Source: JBARKJ01 sp049801375
GTDB taxonomy: Bacteria; Nitrospirota; JACRHJ01
Assembly (NCBI GenBank): GCA_049801375.1
Contig: JBARKJ010000072.1
Coordinates: 1-40,815, forward strand
Direction of reading: 5' to 3'
Length of the DNA stretch: 40,815 nt
The position numbers and the translations under genes were made by a program. How positions within the stretch are numbered: the first letter of the stretch is position 1; each line of letters begins with the position of its first letter. Of this stretch, positions 21,549 through 29,647 are shown one piece after another. Below the pieces are notes generated by a model. That model did not search any database. It was not told where the DNA came from and worked only from the letters and a program-made list of their open reading frames with translations.

Positions 21549-22190
21549 ATGTCTGAGGCGAAAGATGAGAGATACGGCGTGGACCGGGAGGGGCGCGACG
21601 TTGACTTGCGTGTTCTGAGTCTTATAGTCGCTTCGGAAAACGTCCTGTTTGCCATGCCCGACGCTTCCCGCATCGCGGAATATTTCGGCGAGACGCTAGT
21701 GTCCATACCCGGCGTAAAAGGCTGCCGCGTCTGTATTGACGGCATATCGATGCAAAGGGGCGAGGTGGACGATGGCGTCTGCGGCGAATGCCTGGCCAGG
21801 CGCGTGAATGACGACTCCCCGTTCCGATGCGGCCTGGAGGATAATCCCGGGTTTCGGGTGATCCCGCTTGAGGCCAAGGAACATTTTTTCGGCTTCCTTG
21901 TCCTCAGGACGGACCAGACGGACTCATTCGGGCCGTACGAGCCATTCATAGACAGCCTCGCCAGCTTCATTACGCTCTCACTTGAGAACCGCCTGCAAAA
22001 AGACCTCCTGCAGGAGGCGCACGACAGCCTGGAATTAAAGGTGCGCGAGCGGACGGAAGAACTGAACAAAAAAGTGGAAGAACTCAAAAAATTCTACAAA
22101 ATCGCCCTCGGCAGGGAACTCAGGATAGTCGAGCTAAAGGAAGAAGTCAAAAGGCTCAAAGACGAACTCTCGCACGGCAAAGCCGCCTGA
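21549..22190 (+). CDS. GAF-like sensor domain with coiled-coil tail, no output domain
   Basis: 213 residues from the ATG at 21549, which is eight bases after AGGGGG; an ATG at 21543 is too close to that site. Residues to about 145 look like a GAF domain: MPDASRIAEYFGETLVSIPG, then FFGFLVLRTDQTDSFGPYE and FIDSLASFITLSLENRLQ. Four cysteines (VCIDG, VCGECLARR, RCGLED) are concentrated in the middle and could bind metal or a redox group. From about 150 a long coiled coil follows (LELKVRERTEELNKKVEELK then KEEVKRLKDELS), of the type that joins sensors to histidine kinases, but the protein ends there. It may act by pairing with another sensor. No kinase is adjacent. Confidence 0.65.
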   Translation: MSEAKDERYGVDREGRDVDLRVLSLIVASENVLFAMPDASRIAEYFGETLVSIPGVKGCRVCIDGISMQRGEVDDGVCGECLARRVNDDSPFRCGLEDNPGFRVIPLEAKEHFFGFLVLRTDQTDSFGPYEPFIDSLASFITLSLENRLQKDLLQEAHDSLELKVRERTEELNKKVEELKKFYKIALGRELRIVELKEEVKRLKDELSHGKAA

Positions 22191-22234
22191 TACATACCCC
22201 TCTGAAAGCCGCCGGTTCCGCAGACGCCGCCGGA

Positions 22235-22262
22235 TTGACAACCCTTCCCTCAGAGATATACT
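22235..22262 (+). promoter_or_regulatory. Promoter of the DUF4142 gene
   Basis: TTGACA (22235-22240), 16-base spacer, TATACT (22257-22262). A TATAAT at 22265-22270 is 24 bases from the -35 and less likely. The ATG lies at 22304 after GGAGGG. Confidence 0.55.
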
Positions 22263-22303
22263 TTTATAATGCAAGGGATATATTTTACCAGGAGGGCTGT
22301 GCC

Positions 22304-22828
22304 ATGAAAAGGATTTTAGCTTCAATATCAATACTCAGCTTCGTGCTGGCCGTTACGGTTCTGTTCGCCCAGGCCGCTGAACCGGATAAACTTTCCCGGA
22401 AGGATATGAAATTTGTACACGAGGCGGCAATCGGCGGCATGCTGCAAGTTCAGTTGGGGCAGATGGTCAAGGATAAGGCCCAGTCGCAGGACGTGAAGGA
22501 TTTCGGTGCACGCATGGTAACCGACCACACAGGGGTCAATACCGAGTTGAAACAACTCGCCGATAAGAAGGGCGTGACGCTGCCGGATAAGCTGGACGCA
22601 AAGCATGAAAAAATCGTCGATAAGCTCTCCAAGCTTTCGGGCGCGGACTTCGACAAGGAGTACATGAAGGTGATGGTTAAGGGCCATGAAAACGATGTGG
22701 CGGCTTTTAAAAAGGCGTCGAAGGACTTGAAGGACCCCGACCTGAAAGACTTTGCGGCAAAGACGCTCCCGGCTTACGAAGAGCATTTGAAGATGGCAAA
22801 GGAAACTGCCGCTAAATTAGGGAAGTAA
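22304..22828 (+). CDS. Exported DUF4142 protein
   Basis: 174 residues from the ATG at 22304, behind AGGAGGG; a frame extending to 22235 overlaps the promoter. A signal peptide ends near AQAAEP. The mature part is a ferritin-like four-helix bundle of the DUF4142 family: DMKFVHEAAIGGMLQVQLGQ, then DVKDFGARMVTDHTGVNTEL, DFDKEYMKVMVKGHENDV and LPAYEEHLKMAKE. Paired Glu/His positions look like a possible metal site, but DUF4142 proteins have no settled activity; stress or envelope roles are suggested. It is a single-gene unit with its own promoter, convergent with a lipoprotein gene. Confidence 0.85.
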   Translation: MKRILASISILSFVLAVTVLFAQAAEPDKLSRKDMKFVHEAAIGGMLQVQLGQMVKDKAQSQDVKDFGARMVTDHTGVNTELKQLADKKGVTLPDKLDAKHEKIVDKLSKLSGADFDKEYMKVMVKGHENDVAAFKKASKDLKDPDLKDFAAKTLPAYEEHLKMAKETAAKLGK

Positions 22829-22845
22829 AATAACGCTGCGCCGGT

Positions 22846-23301
22846 TCATAAGTTATCGGACGCCAGCGGTATGTAATCGATATGCGCGGCGTCCAGGGGA
22901 GGCTTTCTGTCTATCCCGTAATAGAAGTAACTTCCGGTTATCGTGAAGTCCTTCTCTTTGCCGTTCAGCTTCATCGTTATGGCAAAAGGCGAGGACGGGT
23001 AGAACGGTGATTCTATGTTTTCATCACGTGGCATCCCTTCAGCCGAATTTACTATCCTGCCCCGCGCGTCCAGCCCGACCAGCCTTAGCCGGACCGCTTG
23101 CAGTCCATTATCAGGATTGAACGGTTCGACGAACCCTTTGGCGGTAACGGTATCCTTATCAGGCCGTATCAGGTTCCAGTAGACTTTGATAAAAAGCGTA
23201 TTTTTGCGGAATTGATAGTCCCGGGCATTAAAAGTACTCACGGAGTAGTGCGCGCAACCGGCAAGCAGCAAAAGCGTTGTAATAAGCGCCAGCTTTTTCA
23301 T
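22846..23301 (-). CDS. Small lipoprotein of unknown function
   Basis: 151 residues from the ATG at 23301, where GAGGAG lies eight bases upstream. The signal ends in a standard lipobox, LLAGC, so the mature protein is lipidated at its Cys19-region cysteine and sits in the membrane facing the periplasm. The rest has no family I recognise: alternating strands such as LFIKVYWNLIRPDKDTV, AVRLRLVGLDARGRIV and DFTITGSYFYYGID suggest a beta-sandwich. It is transcribed alone, convergent with the DUF4142 gene. Confidence 0.75.
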   Translation of the reverse strand: MKKLALITTLLLLAGCAHYSVSTFNARDYQFRKNTLFIKVYWNLIRPDKDTVTAKGFVEPFNPDNGLQAVRLRLVGLDARGRIVNSAEGMPRDENIESPFYPSSPFAITMKLNGKEKDFTITGSYFYYGIDRKPPLDAAHIDYIPLASDNL

Positions 23302-23417
23302 CGGGGATACTCCTCGCTTGAGCAGCTCTTCTGGCTTATTATATCCCAATATCCCAAAAACTGCGGCTGAAGTTGCCCATTCCCATTATTTATGTCGAAC
23401 GGGTAAATAGCCAATGA

Positions 23418-23447
23418 AAGAGGCCCCGGAGTATTCCGGGGCCTCTT
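23418..23447 (-). terminator. Terminator of the cold-shock gene
   Basis: A 12-bp stem (AAGAGGCCCCGG, 23418-23429, with CCGGGGCCTCTT, 23436-23447) and a 6-base loop. Read on the minus strand it is followed by a short TTTC, a modest U-tract. It lies 26 bases after the cold-shock stop codon. Confidence 0.7.
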
Positions 23448-23472
23448 GGATTTGCGGATCAGTTTTTTTTGG

Positions 23473-23670
23473 TTACGCGTTCCTGACGTTGACCGCCTGC
23501 GGTCCCTTAGGGCCGTCGGTAACTTCAAACTCCACCTGCTGTCCTTCACTCAGGCTCTTGAAACCTTCCATCTTTATCTCGGAAAAATGCACGAACACGT
23601 CCTTGCCTTCCTCCGGAGTGATGAAACCATAGCCCTTGCTCTCATTGAACCACTTCACTGTACCCTTCAA
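23473..23670 (-). CDS. cspA: Cold-shock domain protein
   Basis: 66 residues: a single OB-fold that binds single-stranded RNA and DNA and melts RNA structure. The start is a TTG at 23670: AGGGG lies about eight bases upstream and the product then begins with the family's MKGTVKWFN. Both nucleic-acid motifs are intact, KGYGFI and VFVHF, and the protein ends DGPKGPQAVNVRNA as usual. Upstream lies a likely leader of roughly 157 bases with a large inverted repeat, about as long as the regulatory leader of E. coli cspA. A terminator follows the gene. Confidence 0.93.
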   Translation of the reverse strand: MKGTVKWFNESKGYGFITPEEGKDVFVHFSEIKMEGFKSLSEGQQVEFEVTDGPKGPQAVNVRNA

Positions 23671-23862
23671 TTCATTACCCCTTTTTCCTTGGCAGGCGCG
23701 AATCCCGCGCTTTTTGCCATTGTAAACCTGTTCAAACGCCATGTCTTGAATATAGACCGTCTATTTCAAGAACATGAAACATTTACAGGCATAAAGAAAG
23801 CTGCCAGCAACGCTGGCCGCACCACTTGATATAATTATATATGATTACTGGCGGGATGTACA
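23671..23862 (-). promoter_or_regulatory. Cold-shock gene promoter and long structured leader
   Basis: Promoter: minus-strand TGTACA (23857-23862), 17 bases, TATAAT (23834-23839). Transcription from about 23827 gives a leader near 157 nucleotides. Within it 23745-23770 is a near-perfect inverted repeat (CTTGAATATAGAC / GTCTATTTCAAG, one extra base), flanked by CATG on each side and by TGTAAA / TTTACA further out, so a hairpin of some 55-70 bases can form. Temperature-dependent folding, as known for E. coli cspA, is inferred by analogy. Confidence 0.5.
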
Positions 23863-23901
23863 GTCTTATGGGAGCGGACATTCTGATAAGGGGGTGACGG
23901 G

Positions 23902-24291
23902 ATGAAATTTATGGTCTTGCTCGGAAGAATACTTTTTGCGGCGATATTTGTCATGGCCGCACCGAATCATTTCAAGGCTGCAACTATCGCATACGCGTCG
24001 GGACACGGCGTCCCTGTAGCGGGCATACTCGTGCCGCTGTCGGGGGTGATGGCGCTTATAGGGGGCGTCAGCGTAATCCTCGGATATAAGGCGCGGTACG
24101 GCGCATGGCTCCTGGTGCTGTTCCTTATCCCGGTGACTTTTACGATGCACAACTTCTGGGCCGTGGCCGACCCTTCCGCGGCGATGGTCCAGGAGGTCAA
24201 TTTCATTAAGAATATCTCGATGCTGGGTGCGGCGCTGATGATAACTTACTTCGGGTCCGGTCCGTTCAGCCTCGACGGGGGAAATAACTGA
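23902..24291 (+). CDS. DoxX family membrane protein
   Basis: 129 residues, four membrane helices: about 4-20, 42-62, 66-85 and 103-120. The opening LLGRILFAAIFVMAAPNHF and the middle GVSVILGYKARYGAWLLVL are typical of DoxX/SURF4-type small membrane proteins, which have been linked to quinone and redox functions in the inner membrane. AAGGGGGTG precedes the ATG. It is divergent from the cold-shock gene and 90 bases upstream of atpD on the same strand; whether it belongs to the ATPase transcript is unclear. Confidence 0.8.
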   Translation: MKFMVLLGRILFAAIFVMAAPNHFKAATIAYASGHGVPVAGILVPLSGVMALIGGVSVILGYKARYGAWLLVLFLIPVTFTMHNFWAVADPSAAMVQEVNFIKNISMLGAALMITYFGSGPFSLDGGNN

Positions 24292-24381
24292 GAGATATTA
24301 TGAATTTGCTGGCCCAGAAATAGTCCCTCTTACTGACATGGTAATTTGCCGATTACAGAACGCTTTGATAGACTTTCAGTT

Positions 24382-25764
24382 ATGGACAATTCTAATGGAA
24401 GAATAGTATCCATACACGGCGACGTAATGGACGTGGAATTCGACGACGCGCTCCCGCACATTAACGAGTCCGTCCTGGCACTCTCCGCCAATGGAAAGCT
24501 CGTCCTGGAGGTGCACCAGCACCTGAACTCATCCACCGTCAGGACCATCGCGATGGGCTTCACTGAGGGCCTGAAGCGCGGGACGCCGGTTAAGCGCATG
24601 AATTCGCCGCTCAAGGTCCCGGTCGGGGAGGCTACACTCGGCAGGATATTCGATGCGATGGGCAACCCCGTCGACGAGCTTGGCGACGTAAATGCAACCG
24701 AATACGTCCCCATACATAAGCCATCCCCGCCGATGACAACGCTCGCGCCGGCGAAAGAGGTCTATGAAACCGGCATCAAGGCGGTAGACCTCCTGGCTCC
24801 GTTTATAAAGGGCGGCAAGGTAGGGCTCTTCGGCGGGGCCGGCGTGGGCAAGACGGTCCTGTTGATGGAGTTCATTTACAAGGCCGTGAAGGTGCACTCC
24901 GGCATATCGGTTTTCGCAGGGATCGGCGAGAGGATAAGGGAAGGGCACGAACTCTGGCAGGAAATGGTCAAGGCGGGAGTGATGGACCGCTCCGTCATGG
25001 TGTTCGGCCAGATGAACGAAGCCCCCGGCGCGAGGTTTCGCACCGGGTTGTCCGCCATTACGATGGCCGAGTATTTCCGGGACCGTATGGGGAAGGACGT
25101 GCTCTTCCTCATGGACAACGTCTTCCGGTTCGTGCAGGCGGGCAACGAGGTCTCCACCCTGCTCGGCAGACTCCCGTCAAGGGTCGGCTATCAGCCTACC
25201 CTGACAAGCGAGCTTGCGGAACTCGAGGAAAGGATAACTTCTACCGCGCAGTCGTCCATCACGTCTGTCCAGGCGATTTACGTCCCGGCGGACGACATAA
25301 CCGACCCGGCCTGCGCGAGCGTTTTCCCGCACCTGGACACCTTCATAGTGCTTTCCAGGGATATAGCCGGCAAGGGCCTCTACCCGGCGATAGACCCGCT
25401 TTTGTCCCGGTCCAAGCTCCTTGAGCCCGACACCGTCGGGATACGCCATTACAGGACGGCGATTTCGGTAAAGCAGCACCTGGCGCGTTACAAGGAACTC
25501 CAGGACATAATAGCCATGCTGGGCATCGAGGAGCTCTCCCCGGCCGACAGGCTTATCGTGTACAGGGCCAGGAAGCTGGAACGCTTCCTAACCCAGCCGT
25601 TTTTTCTTACGGAGAAGTTCACCGGGGTGCAGGGCGTGAACGTCCCGTTGACCGACACCCTTGACGGCTGCGAACGCATAATGTCCGGCGAGATGGACGC
25701 GGTAAGCGAGGAGTCCTTCTTCATGACTGGCGCGTTACCCAAGGCGCATGAGCTTAACCCTTGA
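24382..25764 (+). CDS. atpD: ATP synthase F1 subunit beta (N-ATPase type)
   Basis: Catalytic subunit, 460 residues from the ATG at 24382 (MDNSNGRIVSIHG); a TTG 36 bases upstream adds twelve unlikely residues. The P-loop GGAGVGKT is at 151-158, the catalytic-glutamate segment reads GIGERIREGHEL where most beta subunits have GERTREG, and LLGRLPSRVGYQPTL and YVPADDITDPA are diagnostic. It is the first gene of the operon; standard F-ATPase operons place atpD near the end, while N-ATPases begin with it. It overlaps atpC by 17 bases. The Shine-Dalgarno is weak. No clear promoter was found in the 90-base gap upstream. Confidence 0.95.
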   Translation: MDNSNGRIVSIHGDVMDVEFDDALPHINESVLALSANGKLVLEVHQHLNSSTVRTIAMGFTEGLKRGTPVKRMNSPLKVPVGEATLGRIFDAMGNPVDELGDVNATEYVPIHKPSPPMTTLAPAKEVYETGIKAVDLLAPFIKGGKVGLFGGAGVGKTVLLMEFIYKAVKVHSGISVFAGIGERIREGHELWQEMVKAGVMDRSVMVFGQMNEAPGARFRTGLSAITMAEYFRDRMGKDVLFLMDNVFRFVQAGNEVSTLLGRLPSRVGYQPTLTSELAELEERITSTAQSSITSVQAIYVPADDITDPACASVFPHLDTFIVLSRDIAGKGLYPAIDPLLSRSKLLEPDTVGIRHYRTAISVKQHLARYKELQDIIAMLGIEELSPADRLIVYRARKLERFLTQPFFLTEKFTGVQGVNVPLTDTLDGCERIMSGEMDAVSEESFFMTGALPKAHELNP

Positions 25765-26134
25765 AATCATAACCCCGTCCGGGAGGGTCGTCAAGGCCGT
25801 CGAATCGCTCCGGGCGGAGGATTTATCCGGCTCGTTCGGGATGCTCTCGCGTCATATGGACCTCCTGACGGTCCTCAGGCCATGCATATTAATATACAAG
25901 CAGAAAGGCAGGGAAGGTTACGTGGCGGTTGACGGTGGCATACTGAGGGTAGAGAAAGGGACGGTGACCGTCGCCTCCAGGGAGGCGGTCGAGGGCGAGG
26001 ACCTCTCCGCGCTTAAGGAGACCATAGAGTGCGACTTCTGCAAGAAAGCGGAGAAGGAGGCGACGTTCATGGACTTAATCAGCAATATGGAGAAGCTTCT
26101 TCTCGACAAACTGGTCAAGTTTGAAAGAGGGTGA
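25748..26134 (+). CDS. atpC: ATP synthase F1 subunit epsilon
   Basis: 128 residues. The N-terminal beta-sandwich begins MSLTLEIITPSGRVVKAVES and includes DLSGSFGMLSRHMDLL, where other epsilons have G-x-x-G-I-x-x-x-H. A C-terminal helical part follows (SALKETIECDFCKKAEKEAT). It couples F1 to the c-ring and restrains hydrolysis. It starts inside the end of atpD, and its stop overlaps the atpQ start (GTGA), so all three are translated together. Cys36-region PCILIY and DFCKK are unremarkable. Confidence 0.9.
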   Translation: MSLTLEIITPSGRVVKAVESLRAEDLSGSFGMLSRHMDLLTVLRPCILIYKQKGREGYVAVDGGILRVEKGTVTVASREAVEGEDLSALKETIECDFCKKAEKEATFMDLISNMEKLLLDKLVKFERG

Positions 26135-26421
26135 CTCAGTTGAGCAGGAAGGACTTCTTAAAGGAAGTTGACAAGGAGTCCAGGCGGCTTAAGGCCTCCA
26201 GGGGCGGCAAGAAAGGGATGTGGCATTACCTCGCCGAGTCTGTCTCGGTGGGATGGCTCGTAGTCATCCCGGCCCTTGGCGGCGCGTATCTTGGCAGGTA
26301 CCTGGACAGACGCCTGAACACGGGCGGATTCTGGACTCTGAGCCTGATGGTGGCTGGCATTGTGGCCGGGATATTCTGGATCTGGTATTCGGGTATGGGA
26401 AGGGGCGGTAAACTGAAATGA
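26131..26421 (+). CDS. atpQ: N-ATPase accessory subunit AtpQ
   Basis: 96 residues starting with GTG at 26131, or a TTG three codons later. A charged N-terminus (KEVDKESRRLKASRGGKKG) precedes two membrane helices: VGWLVVIPALGGAYLGRYLD and WTLSLMVAGIVAGIFWIWY. The motif GW-x-x-x-x-P-x-x-G-x-x-x-G-x-x-x-D is that of AtpQ / AtpI-like proteins placed after atpC in N-ATPase operons. AtpI-like proteins help assemble the c-ring. In the usual N-ATPase order atpR follows, but here the stop overlaps atpB directly (ATGA). Confidence 0.82.
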   Translation: MTQLSRKDFLKEVDKESRRLKASRGGKKGMWHYLAESVSVGWLVVIPALGGAYLGRYLDRRLNTGGFWTLSLMVAGIVAGIFWIWYSGMGRGGKLK

Positions 26422-27101
26422 CAAGCATATCGTCTGAGACTATTTTCCGGCTTGGCCCTGTGGACATCTCGGACTCCGTCGTTATAACATGGGCCGGAAT
26501 GACAGTCGCGATAATCTTCGGCTACATCGCGGGCAAAAACCTGAAGCTTTACCCGCGCAAGTGGCAGCACCTGCTCGAAGCCTGTGCGACCGGCGTGAAC
26601 TCCGCCATCGAGGAGGTCATGGAGCGAGACCCGTGGCCGTTCTTCCCGTTAATAGCGACGATATGGTTTATGATAGGCGCGGCGAACCTCACCGGGATAG
26701 TCCCGGGCCTCATTTCGCCCACGAGGGACATAAGCACCGCGGCGGCGCTGGCCGCGATATCTTTTTTATCCGTACACTACTTCGGGATCAGATACAGAGG
26801 TTTTATGCACTACCTCAAACACTACATGGAGCCTGTCTGGATACTCTTTCCATTTCACATAATCAGCGAGCTGTCCAGGACCGTGGCCCTGATGCTGAGG
26901 CTTTTCGGGAACGTAATGAGCGGCGAGATGGTCGCCGGCGTGCTCCTTATCGTGGCGGGGTTCCTGGTACCCGTTCCCTTTGCACTGCTCGAGGTAGTCG
27001 TGGCGCTCCTTCAGGCATACATATTCGGGATGCTGACGCTCATATTCATAGCGGCCGGGGTACAGGCCATTGAAGTCGAGAAAACAAAGGAGGCGGCTTA
27101 A
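26418..27101 (+). CDS. atpB: ATP synthase Fo subunit a
   Basis: 227 residues with five or six membrane helices. The start SSETIFRLGPVDISDSVVITW fits a complete subunit a, so no N-terminal sequence is missing. PFFPLIATIWFMIGAANLTG and the fourth-helix segment ALMLRLFGNVMSGEM are diagnostic; Arg161 there is the essential arginine facing the c-ring. LLQAYIFGMLTLIFI near the end completes the ion channel. It provides the half-channels for H+ or Na+. It overlaps atpQ by four bases. Confidence 0.93.
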   Translation: MTSISSETIFRLGPVDISDSVVITWAGMTVAIIFGYIAGKNLKLYPRKWQHLLEACATGVNSAIEEVMERDPWPFFPLIATIWFMIGAANLTGIVPGLISPTRDISTAAALAAISFLSVHYFGIRYRGFMHYLKHYMEPVWILFPFHIISELSRTVALMLRLFGNVMSGEMVAGVLLIVAGFLVPVPFALLEVVVALLQAYIFGMLTLIFIAAGVQAIEVEKTKEAA

Positions 27102-27102
27102 A

Positions 27103-27369
27103 ATGGATTCCAAAACGATCGTGGTAGTCGTATCCATCGCGGCGGCAGCGCTGGCCATCGCAATCGGGGGTTACGGTCCCGCAAGGTCCGAGGGCGAGGC
27201 GGTCGCCAAGGCGATGGAGGCGATAGCCAGACAGCCCGAGTCGTCCGGCCAGATAATGAGGACGCTCTTCGTGGGCTTGGCCTTCATCGAGGCGATAGCG
27301 ATATACGTCCTCGTTATAGCCATGGTTATCCTGTTCGCCAACCCGCTGCTGGAGTTAATCAAAAAATGA
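27103..27369 (+). CDS. atpE: ATP synthase Fo subunit c with two carboxylates and no Na+ triad
   Basis: 88 residues, two helices joined by ARQPES. The ATG at 27103 follows AGGAGG. Aligned by eye to the Na+-binding c subunit of Ilyobacter tartaricus, the key ion-binding Glu65 is Glu63 and Tyr70 is Tyr68. Gln32 is replaced by Glu30, Ser66 by Ala64, Thr67 by Ile65 and Val63 by Phe61. Two acidic residues and loss of the Ser/Thr ligands argue against a classical Na+ site and suggest H+ coupling; this is inference. The loop and length are normal. The stop overlaps atpF as ATGA. Confidence 0.92.
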   Translation: MDSKTIVVVVSIAAAALAIAIGGYGPARSEGEAVAKAMEAIARQPESSGQIMRTLFVGLAFIEAIAIYVLVIAMVILFANPLLELIKK

Positions 27370-28100
27370 GATTCAGCATAACGACATTCGTTATACAGAT
27401 AATCAATTTCGTGCTGCTCTCCTACATCCTGTACCGCGTCCTGTACAAGCCACTCAGGGCCATCATGGAGAAGCGCAGGCGGCTCGTAATGGAAGACATC
27501 GACCGCGCCGTGCGTATGAAGGAGGACGCAATAACAATCAAGGAGAAGTACGAAAAACTGATGAAGGAGATCGACAGTCTCGGCAAGAAGGAAATGGAAA
27601 AGGCGGTGGGACAGGGCGAAGAGGCTAAAGCCGCTATCTTGGAGCGGGCCTCGCGCGAGGCGCGGGAAGAAAAAGAAAAGGCCGCCGCGGTCATCGAGAA
27701 CGAGCATAGGGAGATGATGGCCTCGCTGAAGACGGACGCTGCGGAAATCAGCGCGGAGCTGGCTTCAAGGCTCCTCCGCTCCCTGGCGGACGAGGCGCTC
27801 CACAGGAAGCTGGTGGAGATGATGCTTAAGGAGCTGGAGGAACATCCTCCGTCCGTGGCCGAGAGGCCGGGCGAAGGCGCGAAGGCGGTCGTATCGTCCG
27901 CATACGCCCTTGACGAATCGGAGTCAAAAAGCATGGAGACACTGCTTAAGGACTACGTCGGGCTGAGGGTGGACATAGAACAGAAGGTCGAGCCGGACCT
28001 TATCGCCGGTGTGAGGCTGTGGCTGGACGGGCACGTGCTGGACGGGAGCATTAAGGGCCAGCTGGCCGCGTTCAAGGACCGCGCCCTGGAGGGGCTTTAA
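27366..28100 (+). CDS. atpF: ATP synthase subunit b, long N-ATPase form
   Basis: 244 residues, against about 156 for E. coli b. An N-terminal helix (TFVIQIINFVLLSYILYRVL) anchors it, a long charged coiled coil follows to about residue 150, and the last 90 or so residues (SMETLLKDYVGLRVDIEQKV then PDLIAGVRLWLDGHVLDGS) resemble the C-terminal domain of subunit delta. No separate delta gene is present in the operon, so this chain probably serves as both stator and delta, as in N-ATPases. It links F1 to subunit a. It overlaps atpE by four bases and ends five bases before atpA. Confidence 0.9.
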   Translation: MRFSITTFVIQIINFVLLSYILYRVLYKPLRAIMEKRRRLVMEDIDRAVRMKEDAITIKEKYEKLMKEIDSLGKKEMEKAVGQGEEAKAAILERASREAREEKEKAAAVIENEHREMMASLKTDAAEISAELASRLLRSLADEALHRKLVEMMLKELEEHPPSVAERPGEGAKAVVSSAYALDESESKSMETLLKDYVGLRVDIEQKVEPDLIAGVRLWLDGHVLDGSIKGQLAAFKDRALEGL

Positions 28101-28105
28101 ACGAA

Positions 28106-29647
28106 ATGGAAGCGATAATAGAAAAACTGAGGCAGGCGGCGGGCCGCGCCTCCATGCATGTCGTCAGGCAGTCGGAGGGCGTGGTGCTCTCCGTGGGCGA
28201 CGGCATCGCGACGATTAGCGGGCTGTACGGCGCGAGCCTCTACGAACTGCTGGAATTTCCGGGCGGCGTAAAGGGCATCGCGTTCGACCTTGAGCCAGAG
28301 GTAATCCGGGTGGTGCTCCTTGAAGGCGAGGAAGCAATAAGCACCGGAGACCCGGTACGGCTGACCGGCAGGACGCTCTCGGTCCCCGTGGGAGAGAGCT
28401 TCATCGGGCGGGTAATCAGCCCGCTCGGGAGGCCGCTCGATGGTTTTGCGCCGCCCACGGTATCCAGCTACTACCCGCTTGAACGCGTCGCGCCGGCCGT
28501 GGTAAAAAGGGACTACGTCTCCCAGCCGGTTTATACCGGCATCCGCGCAATCGACTCCATGATACCCATCGGAAGGGGCCAGCGCGAGCTCATTGTGGGC
28601 GACAGCGCGACCGGCAAGACGTCTATCGCCATAGACACCATAATCAACCAGAAGGGCAAGGACATTCTGTGCGTATACGTGGCGATAGGCCAGAAGGTAT
28701 CCACTACGCTGAGGGTGGTCGATCAGCTTAAAAGGCATGACGCGATGGGGCATACGTTAGTCGTGTGCGCAGGGGCGGACACCCCCCTTGGGCTTCAGTA
28801 TATTGCGCCTTACGCGGGTTGCGCCATAGCTGAGTCTTTTTTCGACAGGGGCATCGATACGCTTGTAGTATACGACGACCTGACAAGGCACGCCGAGGCG
28901 TACCGCTCGCTTTCGCTGCTGCTGAGACGTCCTCCCGGCAGAGAGGCGTTTCCGGGGGATGTTTTTTTTCTGCACTCAAGGCTGCTCGAGCGCTCCGCAA
29001 AGCTCGCGAGCCATTACGGCGGCGCGTCCATAACCGCCTTGCCGATAGTCGAGACGCAGTCCGGCAGGATATCGAGCTACATACCCACGAACCTCATCTC
29101 CATAACGGACGGCCAGATATACCTTGACCCCGAGCTTTTCGACAAAGGCATACTTCCGGCGATAGACCTCCGTAAATCGGTGTCAAGGGTCGGCGGCAAG
29201 GCGCAGGTGCCCGCGATGCGCGAGGTATCAAAAAGGCTGAAGATAGAATACGAGCATTTCATGGAGGTGGAGGTATTCACCAAGTTCGGGGCGAAGCTGG
29301 ACCGTGAGACGCTATCGGTCCTGAGGCGCGGCGAGCTTCTTAGAGAGATCCTCAAGCAGGAGCGATTTAAGCCTATGCCGGCCGAAGAGCAGGTCTGCGT
29401 ATTCCACGCCCACGGCCAGGGATACCTGGACGGACTGAAGCCGGAGGAGGTCTGGCCGTTTCTCGACGCTTATATAAAAGAGCTTCACTCGCTTCAGGGC
29501 GACCTCATGGAGGAGATGAGGGGCGACAAGACGCTTTCCTCGAGGATGAAGGCCAGGCTTGAAAAAACCCTGAAGAGGATGACTTCCAGGAAAACGGTGG
29601 CGGATGATATCGAGCAGGGAACTGGAGAACCGGAGAAAGAGCAATAA
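28106..29647 (+). CDS. atpA: ATP synthase F1 subunit alpha
   Basis: 513 residues. Non-catalytic nucleotide-binding subunit alternating with beta. The P-loop is GDSATGKT (165-172); most alphas have GDRQTGKT. The adjacent PIGRGQRELIVGDS, the ADTPLGLQYIAPYAG region, and LRKSVSRVGGKAQ with the arginine finger are intact. The N-terminal MEAIIEKLRQAAGRA fits the delta- or b-binding helix. GGAGGGG lies about 13 bases before the ATG. It overlaps atpG by 44 bases, an unusually long overlap for this pair. Confidence 0.95.
   Translation: MEAIIEKLRQAAGRASMHVVRQSEGVVLSVGDGIATISGLYGASLYELLEFPGGVKGIAFDLEPEVIRVVLLEGEEAISTGDPVRLTGRTLSVPVGESFIGRVISPLGRPLDGFAPPTVSSYYPLERVAPAVVKRDYVSQPVYTGIRAIDSMIPIGRGQRELIVGDSATGKTSIAIDTIINQKGKDILCVYVAIGQKVSTTLRVVDQLKRHDAMGHTLVVCAGADTPLGLQYIAPYAGCAIAESFFDRGIDTLVVYDDLTRHAEAYRSLSLLLRRPPGREAFPGDVFFLHSRLLERSAKLASHYGGASITALPIVETQSGRISSYIPTNLISITDGQIYLDPELFDKGILPAIDLRKSVSRVGGKAQVPAMREVSKRLKIEYEHFMEVEVFTKFGAKLDRETLSVLRRGELLREILKQERFKPMPAEEQVCVFHAHGQGYLDGLKPEEVWPFLDAYIKELHSLQGDLMEEMRGDKTLSSRMKARLEKTLKRMTSRKTVADDIEQGTGEPEKEQ

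Noticed and set aside
22213..22234. Repeated GCCGCCGG motif before the DUF4142 promoter
   Set aside because: Only two copies of a GC-rich octamer; expected by chance in this base composition.
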